A stretch of DNA of 64,000 nucleotides. Origin: Croceicoccus gelatinilyticus. Its GTDB lineage: Bacteria > Pseudomonadota > Alphaproteobacteria > Sphingomonadales > Sphingomonadaceae. The notes beneath the pieces were generated by a model that saw only the letters and a list, made by a program, of their open reading frames with translations, ran no database searches and was not told the DNA's origin. Positions within the stretch are counted from its first letter, which is position 1. The number at the start of each line of letters is the position of its first letter. The stretch covers positions 248,001 to 312,000 of the forward strand of contig NZ_JAHCBF010000002.1 in assembly GCF_018398395.1 (NCBI RefSeq). Reading direction: 5' to 3'. Shown here piece by piece: positions 48,492 to 58,304 of this stretch. The position numbers and the translations under genes are program-made.

Positions 48492-49660
48492 GCGCCAACT
48501 CCTGCGGTCTGGGTGGAAGTTTCGGGCGCTGCCGACTTGCCGACGCGGATCACGTCCATCAGCGGCGCGCCGCCGAAACTTTCGACAAGGTCAGCCAGGT
48601 CCTTGGCCGCATCGGGGCGGCCGCAGTTCCAGGCCATGTGCGCGGCATTGCCCAGCGTTTCGGGGTCGGCAGCCATCGCCTCGATCTGGCGGGACAGTTC
48701 CTCGGGCGTGAACTTGTCCTGCCGGATCGAACGCGCGCCGCCCGCCTCTGCCATATCCCGCGCGTTGGCCGACTGGTGATCGTCCATGGCGCTCGGCAGC
48801 GGGATCAGGATCGCGGGGCGGCCCACGGCGGTCAGTTCAGCAATCGTCGATGCGCCCGCGCGCCCGATGAACAGGTGCGCGTCGGCAAGGCGTTCGGCCA
48901 TGTCCTCGAAATAAGTGCCAAGCTCTGCAGGGATTTCGTGGCGCTTGTAGGCTTCGCGCACCGTATCGATGTCGGCGGCGCGGCACTGCTGCGTGACTTG
49001 CAACCGATGCCGAATGCTCTTGGGCAATTGCGCCAGACCGTCGGGGACGACCTTGGACAGTACCGTCGCGCCCTGGCTGCCGCCGGTGACGAGCACGCGC
49101 AGCAGGCCGTTTGCGCTGAACGCCGGATAGGGCCGATCGCGCAGTTTCAGCACTTCGGCGCGGACCGGATTGCCGACGAGATGGATCTTGTCCGCCGTGC
49201 CCGAGGGCATACGCTCAATCGTTTCGTAAGCGGTCGCGATCGCCGCGACGCTGCGGGCGAGGAAGCGGTTCACGCGGCCCAGCACCGCGTTCTGTTCATG
49301 GATCACCGACGGCACTTTGGCGGCGCGCGCGGCGAGCAGCGTGGGAAGCGCGGGGTATCCGCCGAACCCGACGACGGCGCTCGGCTCGATCTCTTTCAGA
49401 AGGCGCAGCGCCATGCTCCGCCCCTTCCAGATCGCGAGCAGCGCCTTGAAGCGGGCCAGCAATCCGCCCTGCATCCTGCCCGCAGGCAGGACGTGGACCG
49501 ACAGGCCATCGGGCACGCCGGGTATCGCCTCGCCCCGGCTGTCAGTGACAAGCGCGACCTGGTGCCCGCGCGCGAGCAGCTCGCTCGCCAGCGCGAATGC
49601 GGGGATCATGTGCCCGCCGGTGCCCCCGGCGGCTAGTACGTAATGGCGCGTGACGCTCAT
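48488..49660 (-). CDS. murG: Lipid II synthase (GlcNAc transferase MurG)
   Basis: A 390-residue MurG, which adds GlcNAc to lipid I. Seen: [17 protein letters not shown] at the N-terminus, [25 protein letters not shown] and the UDP-GlcNAc site [24 protein letters not shown] (quoted in part: [16 protein letters not shown]). ATG 49660 is chosen over 49708, which lies in the gap to ftsW and adds no similar residues. Confidence 0.96.
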   Translation of the reverse strand: MSVTRHYVLAAGGTGGHMIPAFALASELLARGHQVALVTDSRGEAIPGVPDGLSVHVLPAGRMQGGLLARFKALLAIWKGRSMALRLLKEIEPSAVVGFGGYPALPTLLAARAAKVPSVIHEQNAVLGRVNRFLARSVAAIATAYETIERMPSGTADKIHLVGNPVRAEVLKLRDRPYPAFSANGLLRVLVTGGSQGATVLSKVVPDGLAQLPKSIRHRLQVTQQCRAADIDTVREAYKRHEIPAELGTYFEDMAERLADAHLFIGRAGASTIAELTAVGRPAILIPLPSAMDDHQSANARDMAEAGGARSIRQDKFTPEELSRQIEAMAADPETLGNAAHMAWNCGRPDAAKDLADLVESFGGAPLMDVIRVGKSAAPETSTQTAGVGA

Positions 49661-49679
49661 CGCCTCAGCTAAAGTCCTT

Positions 49680-50906
49680 CTATCGTCTCGGCCCCTTGGG
49701 GAGCCCATCGCGCGTCAGATACGGGTTGCGCCGCGTAACCGCCAGTAGCAGCCCGACGGTAAGGCACAGCGCGATCATCGAGGAACCGCCGTACGAAATC
49801 AGCGGCAGGGTCATGCCCTTGGACGGGAACAGTTGCAGGTTCACCGCCATGTTGATGAAGGCCTGCCCGCCAAGCAGCGCCGCAAGACCCGTACCGGCCA
49901 GCAGGGTAAACAGGTCGTCCTCCCCCGAAAGCCGCCACAGGACGCGAACCACCAATGCGCAGAACAGCAAGGCGATCCCGCCAACTGCGATCAGGCCGAA
50001 TTCCTCGCCGATGACCGAGAGGATATAGTCGGTATGCGCCTCGGGCAGGGCGTTCTTGCGTTCACCCATCCAGAGGCCGCGACCGAACCAGCCACCATTG
50101 GTCAGCGTTTTGTTGGCAAGATCGACCTGGCTATACGCCTCGGTCCCGCCGAGGAAGTCGTCGATACGGCGGCGCGCGTTGTCATAGAAGAAGTAGGCCG
50201 CGACGATCAGCGCGACGATGCCCCCGATCGCCCAGCCTACGCGTTGCAGCGGCAGGCCGACCGTGACGATCAGCACGAACCACACCCCGCACAACAACAT
50301 GGCGGTGCCGAAGTCGGGCTGAAGCATCAGCAGGCCGACCGACACGGCAAGGATCGCACCCGACAGGGCCATGACGGGAAGCTGCGGATCGCGCACGCGC
50401 CACGACAGGATCCACGCCATCATGATCGTGAAGGCAGGCTTGTAGAATTCGGACGGCTGGAACGAGGCACCCAGCCTGATCCAGCGCCGTGCGCCGTTTA
50501 TTTCCGACCCCACGAAAGGTACCGCAATCAACAGCACGAACATTCCGGCAGCCAGCAGGATCGAGAGCCTGCGCGCGGAATCGCGGGGCAATAGGCTGGC
50601 CGCGAACATCGTGGCGATGCCCATGACGAGCCACGTCAGGTGCATCCAGAAGAAGTGCAGGTCCGACAGCCGCGTTTCGGCCGTAGACAGGCGATGCGCG
50701 CTGGCTGCGCTGCCCGCGGCAACGCCGATCACGCCTGCCGTCATCAAGAGGCCGACGATGGCAAGGAGGACCTTGTCGATCTCGCGCCACCAGACGGTCA
50801 GTTCGTGCCAGCGGCCGTTGCGACGCGTGGTCGAGCGGCGGGCGATATGGACACCGCCCGCGCCGCGCTGGAAATTGCCGCCTTCGAATTGCGGAGCAAG
50901 GCTCAC
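49680..50906 (-). CDS. ftsW: Peptidoglycan glycosyltransferase FtsW
   Basis: A 408-residue SEDS-family polymerase with about ten helices. Seen: FVGSEINGARRWIRLG, QPSEFYKPAF, MLQPDFGTAML and the C-terminal PLISYGGSSMIALC. The catalytic Asp is the one in QPDFG. FtsW polymerises septal glycan with FtsI. The start is GTG 50906, overlapping the murD stop (GTGA) and preceded by GGGGGAG. A 60-residue hydrophilic N-terminus precedes the first helix. Confidence 0.95.
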   Translation of the reverse strand: MSLAPQFEGGNFQRGAGGVHIARRSTTRRNGRWHELTVWWREIDKVLLAIVGLLMTAGVIGVAAGSAASAHRLSTAETRLSDLHFFWMHLTWLVMGIATMFAASLLPRDSARRLSILLAAGMFVLLIAVPFVGSEINGARRWIRLGASFQPSEFYKPAFTIMMAWILSWRVRDPQLPVMALSGAILAVSVGLLMLQPDFGTAMLLCGVWFVLIVTVGLPLQRVGWAIGGIVALIVAAYFFYDNARRRIDDFLGGTEAYSQVDLANKTLTNGGWFGRGLWMGERKNALPEAHTDYILSVIGEEFGLIAVGGIALLFCALVVRVLWRLSGEDDLFTLLAGTGLAALLGGQAFINMAVNLQLFPSKGMTLPLISYGGSSMIALCLTVGLLLAVTRRNPYLTRDGLPKGPRR

Positions 50907-52267
50907 GATGCATCTCCCCCCAATGACCGGACCATGCTGACAAAGGCCTCCCCGCGCTTTTCGTAGTCGCGGAACTGGTCGAAACTCGCACACGCGGGGC
51001 TGAGCAGGACGACATCGCCCTCGCCCGCAGCGGCGGCAGCGGCACGCACGGCCTCTGCCATCAGTTCGGAACGCACCACTTTCGGCACGCGCCCGTCGAG
51101 CAATTCCGCAAACATCGGGCCAGCCTCGCCAATGGTATAGGCGGCCGCGACATTGCCGAGATGCGGCTCGATCTCGCCAAGGCTGTCGCCCTTGGGCAAG
51201 CCGCCGACGATCCAGTGGACGCGCGGCTTGCCGCCAACGGGCGGGAACGCGGCAAGCGCCGGGGCGGCAGAAGCCGGATTGGTCGCCTTGGAGTCGTTGA
51301 CGAACAGCGCACCGCCGACAGTATCGACGCGCTCCATCCGGTGCGGCAGGCCGGGGAAGCTCTTCAGCCCCGCCTCGATCTGGTTGTCGGTCAGGCCCAT
51401 GCGCCGCGCCGCGGCAACGGCGGCGCCGGCATTGCCCATGTTGTGCGGGCCCTGCAGCGCGGGCCAGTCGGCCTGATTACCGGGGATTGCCACATCCTCG
51501 ATCACTACGGGCGCACGGCCATCCAGCGCGCGGGCGACGGGGCGGATCTGTTTCAGCGAGTGACGGTCGACGATGGCAAGGCCATGCCCGTGCTGAAGCT
51601 CAAACAAACGCGCTTTCGATGCGGCATAGCCGGGAAACCCCTCATCATAGCGGTCGAGGTGATCGGGCGAGATATTGAGCAATATCGCGATGTCAGCTTC
51701 AAGGCTGCGCGTCAGGTCGATCTGGTAGCTCGACAGTTCGAGCACGTAGACCCCGCCATCGGGCAGAGGCTCGGTACCAAGGATGGGAATGCCGATATTC
51801 CCGCCAAGCCGCGCCACACGCCCTGCGCTTTCCAGCAGGTGGTGGATCAGCGCGGTCGTCGTCGACTTGCCGTTGGTGCCGGTGATCGCCACCACGCCAT
51901 GCGCGGGCAGAGCCTTGCGGGCCGTGGCAAACAGTTCGATGTCGCCGATCAGCGGCACGTTGGCGGTGCGGGCGATATCGGCGATGGGATGGCGGTTGAT
52001 CGGCACGCCGGGTGACACGACGATGCCCTTGCAGCCTTTTACGAGTTCGGGCGTCAGTTCGGAAACGGTGCAGGCCCCGTCCGTATCGGCGAATATCTTC
52101 TCCGCCTCTTCCCGCGCGCTTTCGTTACGGTCCCACGCCACGACGCTGGCCCCGGCGCTGCACAGCGCGCGCACGGTGGCAAGGCCGCTACGTGCCAGCC
52201 CGAGCACCGCGTAGCGCGATCCTTCGAAGACCGCGCGCGGCAGGATCGAGGCCGGCTGCCCGCTCAC
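50903..52267 (-). CDS. murD: UDP-N-acetylmuramoylalanine--D-glutamate ligase
   Basis: A 454-residue MurD. Seen: N-terminal [16 protein letters not shown]-loop [36 protein letters not shown] and C-terminal [17 protein letters not shown] with [13 protein letters not shown]. The start is GTG 52267 overlapping the mraY stop (GTGA), giving a normal N-terminus; a longer reading upstream runs into mraY. Confidence 0.97.
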   Translation of the reverse strand: MSGQPASILPRAVFEGSRYAVLGLARSGLATVRALCSAGASVVAWDRNESAREEAEKIFADTDGACTVSELTPELVKGCKGIVVSPGVPINRHPIADIARTANVPLIGDIELFATARKALPAHGVVAITGTNGKSTTTALIHHLLESAGRVARLGGNIGIPILGTEPLPDGGVYVLELSSYQIDLTRSLEADIAILLNISPDHLDRYDEGFPGYAASKARLFELQHGHGLAIVDRHSLKQIRPVARALDGRAPVVIEDVAIPGNQADWPALQGPHNMGNAGAAVAAARRMGLTDNQIEAGLKSFPGLPHRMERVDTVGGALFVNDSKATNPASAAPALAAFPPVGGKPRVHWIVGGLPKGDSLGEIEPHLGNVAAAYTIGEAGPMFAELLDGRVPKVVRSELMAEAVRAAAAAAGEGDVVLLSPACASFDQFRDYEKRGEAFVSMVRSLGGDAS

Positions 52268-53325
52268 CGAAGTTTCAATGTCGCAAGGCCGATCACCGCG
52301 AGCACGATGGCGACGATCCAGAAACGGATCACGACAGTGCTCTCGGCCCAGCCCTTCTGTTCGTAGTGGTGGTGGATCGGCGCCATGCGGAAGATGCGCT
52401 TGCCCGTCCGCTTGAACCAGAAGACCTGCACGATGACCGACACGGCCTCCAGCACGAAAAGCCCGCCGACGATCGCCAGCACGACTTCGTGGTGCGCTGC
52501 AACGGCGATCACGCCCAGCGCACCGCCAAGCGCAAGCGAACCGGTGTCGCCCATGAAGACGGCGGCAGGCGGCGCATTGAACCACAGGAAGGCAAGACCC
52601 GCACCGATGATCGCGGCACACAGGATCGCCAGTTCGCCCGCACCCTCGACGTAAGGGATGCCCAGGTACTCGGCAAAGTCGGTGCGCCCGACCAGATAGG
52701 CGATGATCGCAAACGTGCCCGATGCGATGATGACCGGCATGATCGCCAGCCCGTCCAGACCGTCGGTCAGGTTCACGGCATTGCCCGCCCCCACGATCAC
52801 GAAAGCGGCAAAGACGTAATAGACTGGCCCCATCGGGATGCCGAACGTCATGAACGGCAGGTAGAGCGTGGTGTCATCGACGACGAGCCACGCGGCCAGC
52901 CCCGCGATCAGGAATTCGAAGAACAGGCGCACTTTGCCCGACAGGCCCTTGTGCGAACGCTTCGTCACCTTGTCGTAGTCATCCAGGAATCCGATCAGGC
53001 CGAATCCGACCGTCACCGCGATGCAGGCCCAGACCATGAAGCTGGTAAGGTCCATCCACAGCAGCATCGAGATCAGCAGCGAGCTCATGATCAGCAGGCC
53101 GCCCATCGTGGGCGTGCCGCGCTTGGCAAGGTGCGTCTGCGGACCATCGGCGCGGATCGGCTGGCCCTTGCCCTGGCTGACCCGCAGGTAGCCGATGAAG
53201 CGTGGGCCGATGATCATGCCGATGGTCAGCGCCGTCAGCAGGCAGGCGCCTGCGCGAAAGCTTTGATAGCGGACAAGGTTGGCCAGTCCCTCGAATTCGA
53301 AAAACTGGGCAAGCAGGTAAAGCAT
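52264..53325 (-). CDS. mraY: Phospho-MurNAc-pentapeptide transferase
   Basis: A 353-residue polytopic MraY making lipid I from UDP-MurNAc-pentapeptide. Seen: [48 protein letters not shown] and the HHH-type loop [14 protein letters not shown] good ribosome binding site (GAGGAG) precedes ATG 53325. Its substrate normally needs MurF to attach D-Ala-D-Ala, yet the preceding gene is a degenerate MurF relative. A 146-bp gap with a hairpin precedes it. Confidence 0.97.
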   Translation of the reverse strand: MLYLLAQFFEFEGLANLVRYQSFRAGACLLTALTIGMIIGPRFIGYLRVSQGKGQPIRADGPQTHLAKRGTPTMGGLLIMSSLLISMLLWMDLTSFMVWACIAVTVGFGLIGFLDDYDKVTKRSHKGLSGKVRLFFEFLIAGLAAWLVVDDTTLYLPFMTFGIPMGPVYYVFAAFVIVGAGNAVNLTDGLDGLAIMPVIIASGTFAIIAYLVGRTDFAEYLGIPYVEGAGELAILCAAIIGAGLAFLWFNAPPAAVFMGDTGSLALGGALGVIAVAAHHEVVLAIVGGLFVLEAVSVIVQVFWFKRTGKRIFRMAPIHHHYEQKGWAESTVVIRFWIVAIVLAVIGLATLKLR

Positions 53326-53408
53326 CGGCGCTCCTCAGCGGTGCTCTGGACAATGGCGGGCGGGCGCGAAGCCCGGACCGGAAAACGCGTAGTCCTGCAA
53401 TGCGCGAA

Positions 53409-53434
53409 GCGGCCCGCCTTGTGAAGCGGGCCGC
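53409..53434 (-). terminator. Strong hairpin between the murF-like gene and mraY
   Basis: A perfect 9-bp GC-only stem GCGGCCCGC/GCGGGCCGC (53409-53417 with 53426-53434) with an 8-nt loop lies in the only sizeable gap of the mur section of the cluster. The U-tract on this strand is poor (TTCGCGCATT). It may be a partial terminator or attenuator that lowers expression of mraY and downstream genes, or an mRNA processing or stability element. Confidence 0.5.
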
Positions 53435-53471
53435 TGCTCATTTCCCCAGTGGGGCCGGGGAAACGGCGGCT

Positions 53472-54425
53472 TCACACCGCAACCGCCTCAGGCAATGCAC
53501 GGTCCGTCGAACCGGCGGATTGTAGCACGAGCGCAGCACATCCCATCGAGGCACCGGCTGCGCGCATCGCGCCGAACACGGCAAGCGAGGCGCAGGCATC
53601 GCCGAAGTGCTCGCCGAGCGAGAAGCACATGCGCTGGCCCATGATCTCTGCCGTCACCAGCCATCCGCCCTCGAAACCGCCCACGGCGTCGAGCAGGCAG
53701 ATGTCGGCGCTGGCCTTGCGGCCATAACCGAAGACCTGTGCGCCCGCGTCCAGCGCGGCGGCGCGCCAGCAGGCGAAATCAGGATGGTCGGCAGGAAGCA
53801 CGGCGGCACCGCCGGACTGGAGAGCGGCGCCTGCGCGCATACCCTCGGCCCGCGAAAGTTCGCGTCCGCCGACGAAGATGTGCGGGCGGAGACGTTCGAT
53901 CGAGACGCATTCGTCGATGTTGAAGACCGCGTGGCTGCGATCGGCGGCAAGGCCGGAAAGCGCGGCGTCGAGGCCGTCTTCCATGTTCGCTTTCAGCGCC
54001 AGACCACGGCTCGCCATGTTGAGCGCGGTGAAGATCGAGCGGCCGACCGGCGTACCGTCCATGCCGGCATGCGCGACGATCGTGGCGCGGGCCCGCGAGC
54101 GGGCGGCACGGGCAAGGCGGGCCAGCGCCTCGTCGATGTCTTCGACAAGGACATGGGGCCCTCGAACCGGGCGGGTGGTGACGACACCGACCGCGCCGCG
54201 CGCAAGGGCGGCAACCGCGTCGACTTCGCCGCGCGCGAAGTAAAGCGCGCCGGGCATCACCTTGGCCGGACTCATCGCGATGGAATGGGCCGCGAAGTCG
54301 CCATGCGCTTCGCCGCCTGTGGACAGGGCGACCGTGTGGGCACGCCACAAGGTGCGATAGGCGGTGCCGTCGCTTTCCTCGATGATGGCGCGGCGGGTGG
54401 CGGTAGGTACTGGCTGAGCGCTCAT
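53472..54425 (-). CDS. Truncated, catalytically degenerate MurF-like protein
   Basis: A 317-residue protein in the murF position. It aligns by eye with MurF domains 1 and 2: LWRAHTVALSTGG, MPGALYFARGEVDAVAALARGAVGVV, VEDIDEALARLARAARSRARATIVA, then GGAAVLPADHPDF and GAQVFGYGRKASADICLLDA. The ATP P-loop (GSxGKT in MurF) reads AGMDGTPVG near residues 120-128, without the Lys; the UDP-binding DSR is MSP; and the third domain with DSYNANP is absent. Ligase activity is therefore very unlikely. The frame is intact and the ATG at 54425 overlaps the murE stop by 4 nt, so it looks maintained rather than decaying. A structural or regulatory pseudoenzyme, or a murF that lost function after relocation, are both possible. 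Confidence 0.75.
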   Translation of the reverse strand: MSAQPVPTATRRAIIEESDGTAYRTLWRAHTVALSTGGEAHGDFAAHSIAMSPAKVMPGALYFARGEVDAVAALARGAVGVVTTRPVRGPHVLVEDIDEALARLARAARSRARATIVAHAGMDGTPVGRSIFTALNMASRGLALKANMEDGLDAALSGLAADRSHAVFNIDECVSIERLRPHIFVGGRELSRAEGMRAGAALQSGGAAVLPADHPDFACWRAAALDAGAQVFGYGRKASADICLLDAVGGFEGGWLVTAEIMGQRMCFSLGEHFGDACASLAVFGAMRAAGASMGCAALVLQSAGSTDRALPEAVAV

Positions 54426-55897
54426 GCTGCACATTCCCTGGCTACGGTTACGTCGTCGAAAGGATGGACCCGGGCTTCTTCCCCGCGTCCGATGATCTGC
54501 CCCTGTTCATGCCCCTTGCCGGCAAGGAGGACGATGTCGCCCCGCCCCGCCTGCTTTACTGCGGCGGCGATAGCGTCACGCCGGCCCGCAATTTCCCTGA
54601 TGTTGTCCGCGTCGCCTGCCCCGGCGACGATGGCTGCGCGAATGTCCGCCGGGTCTTCGCCCCGCGGATTGTCGTCGGTCACGATGGCGACGTCGGAATG
54701 GGCTGAAGCGATTTCGCCCATCGGCGCGCGCTTGCCCGTGTCGCGGTCGCCGCCCGCGCCGAATACGGTGATGAGCCTGCCCTTGGTATGCGGGCGCAGC
54801 GCGAAGATCGCGGCCTCCAGCGCATCGGGCGTGTGGGCATAATCGACATAGACCGGCGCACCCGCGCGATTGATCGCGGCGCGTTCCAGGCGCCCGCGCA
54901 CCGGCTGCAGCCGCGAGAGAACGTCGAAGACTTGGCTAGCGCCCGGCCCCGCATCGCCGGCGGTCGCCAGCACGAGGCCCGCGGCGACAAGCGCATTCGC
55001 GGCCTGATAGGCGCCGATCAGCGGCAGCGAGACCTTGTATTCCTCGCCCATGCAGGAAAGCTTGAGAACCTGCCCAAGTTCGGTCGGCGTACGTTCGAGC
55101 AGGCGGATCCCGTAGTCCGCGGCATCCGCCTGCTCGCCCACTTCGAACACGCGAAGACCCCGCCGTGTCGCGTGTTCGCAAGCCGCGCCGGAGCGCGGAT
55201 CGTCCATCCAGATCACGGCCGATCCGCCATCCGAGACGACCTCGTCGAAGAGGCGCATCTTGGCGGCGAAATAGGCCTCCATGTCGGCGTGATAATCCAG
55301 ATGGTCGCGGGAAAGGTTGGTGAAGGCGCCGGCTGCGACCTGCAGCCCTTCGTTGCGATACTGGGAAAGACCGTGGCTGGACGCTTCATAGGCGACGTGG
55401 GTGACGCCTTCGCGGGCCAGACCGGTCATATTCGACAGGAACGTCACGATGTCGGGCGTGGTAAGGCCGGTCGAAACGCTCGCATCGGGCGTGGTGACGC
55501 CCAGCGTGCCGATGGAGGCCGCCGAATTGCCGCACATGCGCCAGATCTGGCGGGTCATCTCGACCGTGCTGGTCTTGCCGTTAGTGCCGGTGACGGCAAC
55601 GACGGTGCGCGGCGTCGGGGTAAAGAACTGCGCCGCCAGCTTGGCAAAGGCGCGGCGCGGATCGGCATCGGCGATGTGGATCGCGCCTTCGACGCTCGCC
55701 TCTGGGCGTGCGACGACCGCGATCGCGCCATCCTTGATCGCCGCCGGAATGAAATCCTCGCCGTTGACGGTGCTGCCCTGAAACGCACCGAACACCGTGC
55801 CGGGCGCGACCTTGCGGTTGTCGATGGCAAAGCCGGTGACGTCGGCATCGCCCGATACGGTCAGGCCGGCGCGTTGGGCGAGCGTGGAGAGCTTCAT
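54422..55897 (-). CDS. murE: UDP-MurNAc-tripeptide synthetase, meso-diaminopimelate adding
   Basis: A 491-residue MurE. Seen: GFAIDNRKVAPGTVFGAFQG (UDP site), P-loop GTNGKTSTVEMTRQIW, NLSRDHLDYHADME and the DNPR motif in VTDDNPRGEDP, which marks meso-diaminopimelate rather than lysine as substrate. The start shares a base with the ftsI stop (TGATG) and the end overlaps the murF-like gene by 4 nt. Confidence 0.97.
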   Translation of the reverse strand: MKLSTLAQRAGLTVSGDADVTGFAIDNRKVAPGTVFGAFQGSTVNGEDFIPAAIKDGAIAVVARPEASVEGAIHIADADPRRAFAKLAAQFFTPTPRTVVAVTGTNGKTSTVEMTRQIWRMCGNSAASIGTLGVTTPDASVSTGLTTPDIVTFLSNMTGLAREGVTHVAYEASSHGLSQYRNEGLQVAAGAFTNLSRDHLDYHADMEAYFAAKMRLFDEVVSDGGSAVIWMDDPRSGAACEHATRRGLRVFEVGEQADAADYGIRLLERTPTELGQVLKLSCMGEEYKVSLPLIGAYQAANALVAAGLVLATAGDAGPGASQVFDVLSRLQPVRGRLERAAINRAGAPVYVDYAHTPDALEAAIFALRPHTKGRLITVFGAGGDRDTGKRAPMGEIASAHSDVAIVTDDNPRGEDPADIRAAIVAGAGDADNIREIAGRRDAIAAAVKQAGRGDIVLLAGKGHEQGQIIGRGEEARVHPFDDVTVARECAA

Positions 55898-57678
55898 CAG
55901 TGATTGCCCCCCTTGTCGATCAGCGGGCGCAGGTCGGTCAGGTCGATTTCGCGGCTTTCATCGGGATAGACGCCCAGCATCGGGCCGATGCGCGGGACGA
56001 TACGGCCGACAGCGGCTGCCGCGTTCCACGCTGCCGTGCGCTGGTAGCTGGTGGCCGCAGTGCCCTGCGGTTCGTCAAACATGGTCACGATGACATAACG
56101 GGGGTTATCCATCGGGAAGGCCGCTGCGAAGTTCGTAATGAGCTTGGTGCGCTGATAGCCGTTCTTGCCGGGCTTTTCGGCCGAACCGGTCTTGCCGCCA
56201 AGGCGGAATCCCGGCGCGTCTGCCTTGCGGCCCGTGCCGTCGGTAACGATCAGGCGCAACATCTGGCGCATGCGGGCGCTGGTCGCTTCCTTGAAGACGC
56301 GGCGACCTTCGGGGACTTCGTTCGGAGCCAGCTTCTTCAGCGTTGCCGGACGCCACACGCCGCCATTGACCATCGCGGCATAGGCGCTGGCAAGGTGCAG
56401 CGGGGTGACCGAAAGGCCGTGGCCAAAGCCCACGGTCATCGTCGTCAGGCGCGGCCATTCGCCGCTGTGCCAGATGGGAAAGCCGCGCGCAGGCAATTCG
56501 ATGTAGGGACGCTCGTTGAACCCGAGCAGCTCCATCTTGGCCTTCATCCGCTTGCTGCCGATTTCGTCCGCGATCTGCGCAGTGCCGATGTTCGACGAAT
56601 GCATCAGGATTTCGGGCACATTGATGTTCTGCCCGACGATGTGGCTGTCGCTGATGGAGAAACGGCCGACCCGCAGCGGCTTACCTGCCGGATAAGTGCG
56701 ACCGACGTTCGTGATCGTCCCCGCGTCCAGCGCCGCCGCCACGGTCAGCGGCTTGAACGTCGAACCGAGTTCGAAGACCTGGTTGGTCACCCGGTTGAAC
56801 ATCAGCTCCATGCCCTTCTCATCGATATGATTGGGGTTGAAGCTGGGCAGCGAGGCGAGCGCGATCACTTCGCCGGTATCGACGTCGAGCACGATGCCGC
56901 CCGCGCCCTTGGCCTGGGCCAGACCCATGCCGCGCAGCAGTTCATCCTCGAGCGCGGCCTGAACGCGCGAATCGATGGCCAGCACCTGTTCGGTGCCACG
57001 GGTCGAGGGATCAGTGAGGGAGGTGTTGAAGACATCCTCCATCCCGACGCGGCCCTTCCCGTCTGCTCCGACATAGCCGAGGACGTGGGCGGCAAGGTTG
57101 CCTTCGGGGTAATAGCGGCTGGGCTCGGCAGGAGGCGACAGCGCGGGTTCGCCGATCTCGAAGACGCGGTTGGCTTCTTCGGGAAGGATGCGGCGGCGCA
57201 GGTACTGGCCCTTGCCCGACGCGAGGCGCTTTTCGAGGTCCGCCTCGTCCATGTCAGGGAAGATCGCAACCAGCTTCTTTGCCACTTCGCGCGGCGAACG
57301 GGTCAGCGGGTCGCCGCCTTCCATCGCCTTGGGATTGAACCACAGGGCATAGGACTTGAAGTCGCGCGCCAGCGGCACGCCGTTGCGGTCCACGATCATG
57401 CCGCGATCGGGCAGCAGCGCGTCACCGGCAGGGGTAAGCCCGCCCGAACCACCGAAGAAACCCATCATCGTGACGCGCAGGACCAGGACCGCTGTCGCCA
57501 GCGCAAAGACGAAGGCGATCAGCGCGACGCGCTTGCGCGCCATCGTCAGGGTAGAAGCGCGAAGATCCGCACGGCGCCCCGGCGATGCCTGGGATGCCTG
57601 CGGAGTTGCCTGCCGTGCGCGGTGCCGGTGGGCGGGCCCGGTCAGGCCCTGAGCCGTTCCGAGCGGTATCGATGCCAT
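55897..57678 (-). CDS. ftsI: Septal peptidoglycan transpeptidase (PBP3)
   Basis: A 593-residue class B penicillin-binding protein: basic cytoplasmic tail (1-46), one membrane helix (about 50-70), a pedestal domain with RGMIVDRNGVPLA, and a transpeptidase domain with SxxK in GSTFKPL, SxN in HSSNIGT and KTG in GGKTGSAEK. It cross-links septal wall and recognises D-Ala-D-Ala-ended stem peptides, so the cell must still make pentapeptide. The ATG at 57678 overlaps the ftsL stop (TAATG); an internal Met46 is an alternative. Confidence 0.96.
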   Translation of the reverse strand: MASIPLGTAQGLTGPAHRHRARQATPQASQASPGRRADLRASTLTMARKRVALIAFVFALATAVLVLRVTMMGFFGGSGGLTPAGDALLPDRGMIVDRNGVPLARDFKSYALWFNPKAMEGGDPLTRSPREVAKKLVAIFPDMDEADLEKRLASGKGQYLRRRILPEEANRVFEIGEPALSPPAEPSRYYPEGNLAAHVLGYVGADGKGRVGMEDVFNTSLTDPSTRGTEQVLAIDSRVQAALEDELLRGMGLAQAKGAGGIVLDVDTGEVIALASLPSFNPNHIDEKGMELMFNRVTNQVFELGSTFKPLTVAAALDAGTITNVGRTYPAGKPLRVGRFSISDSHIVGQNINVPEILMHSSNIGTAQIADEIGSKRMKAKMELLGFNERPYIELPARGFPIWHSGEWPRLTTMTVGFGHGLSVTPLHLASAYAAMVNGGVWRPATLKKLAPNEVPEGRRVFKEATSARMRQMLRLIVTDGTGRKADAPGFRLGGKTGSAEKPGKNGYQRTKLITNFAAAFPMDNPRYVIVTMFDEPQGTAATSYQRTAAWNAAAAVGRIVPRIGPMLGVYPDESREIDLTDLRPLIDKGGNH

Positions 57679-58304
57679 TAGCGCTGTTCCCCGATCACGG
57701 AGTCGATGTCGAACCGCTCTGCAAAGGAAGCGGCGCGTTCGGCCTTTTCTTCCTTGGCTGCGGTGGGTTTAAGGGCGGCGGGCTTGGCCTTGCCGGTGTC
57801 GCGCGCGACGAGCTGGCGCATCATCTTGGGCGCTTCGGCCGCGGCAAGGCGGACCGGAAGGTCGGCCTTGGCCTTGTCGGGGTCCCCCTTCAGCTTGACC
57901 GGCCCTGCAACCTCGGCGCTCGCCATGCGGACGGGCGCGGCTTCCTCGCTCTCGGCCATGACTTCGGCGGCATCGGCCATGCGGATCGGCGCGGCCTCGA
58001 TGATGTCGACCGGCTTGCCCAGCATGGCGAGCTGCGCCTGACCGTCGAGGAACTGGCTCGCCTTGGGGGCGACGTAGCCGAATTCGACCTCGTTCCAGCG
58101 GACCAGCTGCTGCTGGCGCGCGCGGGTCTGGAATTCGGTTTCGAGCACCGCGATCCGCTGCTTCGTCGCAAGGATCGACTTTTCCGTTTCCGCGATCTGG
58201 CTGTTCACCGCCTTGACCTGCAGCGTCAGCGCCAGCGCCAGCGCAAGGGCAAGCGCCACCGCACCGGTCCAGAGCAGGGAATGCAGGCGGGCGCGGTTGG
58301 TCAT
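57678..58304 (-). CDS. ftsL: FtsL-like division protein with long C-terminal extension
   Basis: A 208-residue bitopic protein in the ftsL position. Residues 11-30 form the membrane helix; 32-65 ([20 protein letters not shown] and onward) are a coiled coil; [19 protein letters not shown] follows. The length is about twice that of typical FtsL. The extra C-terminal half is Ala/Lys-rich and contains imperfect copies of a P-[IV]-[RK]-[ML]-A unit ([31 protein letters not shown]). FtsL bridges FtsQ/FtsB to FtsW/FtsI. It overlaps rsmH by 4 nt and ftsI by 1 nt. Confidence 0.85.
   Translation of the reverse strand: MTNRARLHSLLWTGAVALALALALALTLQVKAVNSQIAETEKSILATKQRIAVLETEFQTRARQQQLVRWNEVEFGYVAPKASQFLDGQAQLAMLGKPVDIIEAAPIRMADAAEVMAESEEAAPVRMASAEVAGPVKLKGDPDKAKADLPVRLAAAEAPKMMRQLVARDTGKAKPAALKPTAAKEEKAERAASFAERFDIDSVIGEQR

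Noticed and set aside
53235-53441. Small open frame spanning the murF-like/mraY gap
   Set aside because: It overlaps the 5' end of mraY in another frame, contains the hairpin, lacks a good ribosome binding site and has no MurF-domain similarity.
55900-57681. A 593-codon open frame antisense to ftsI
   Set aside because: It mirrors ftsI almost exactly and lacks protein-like patterns.
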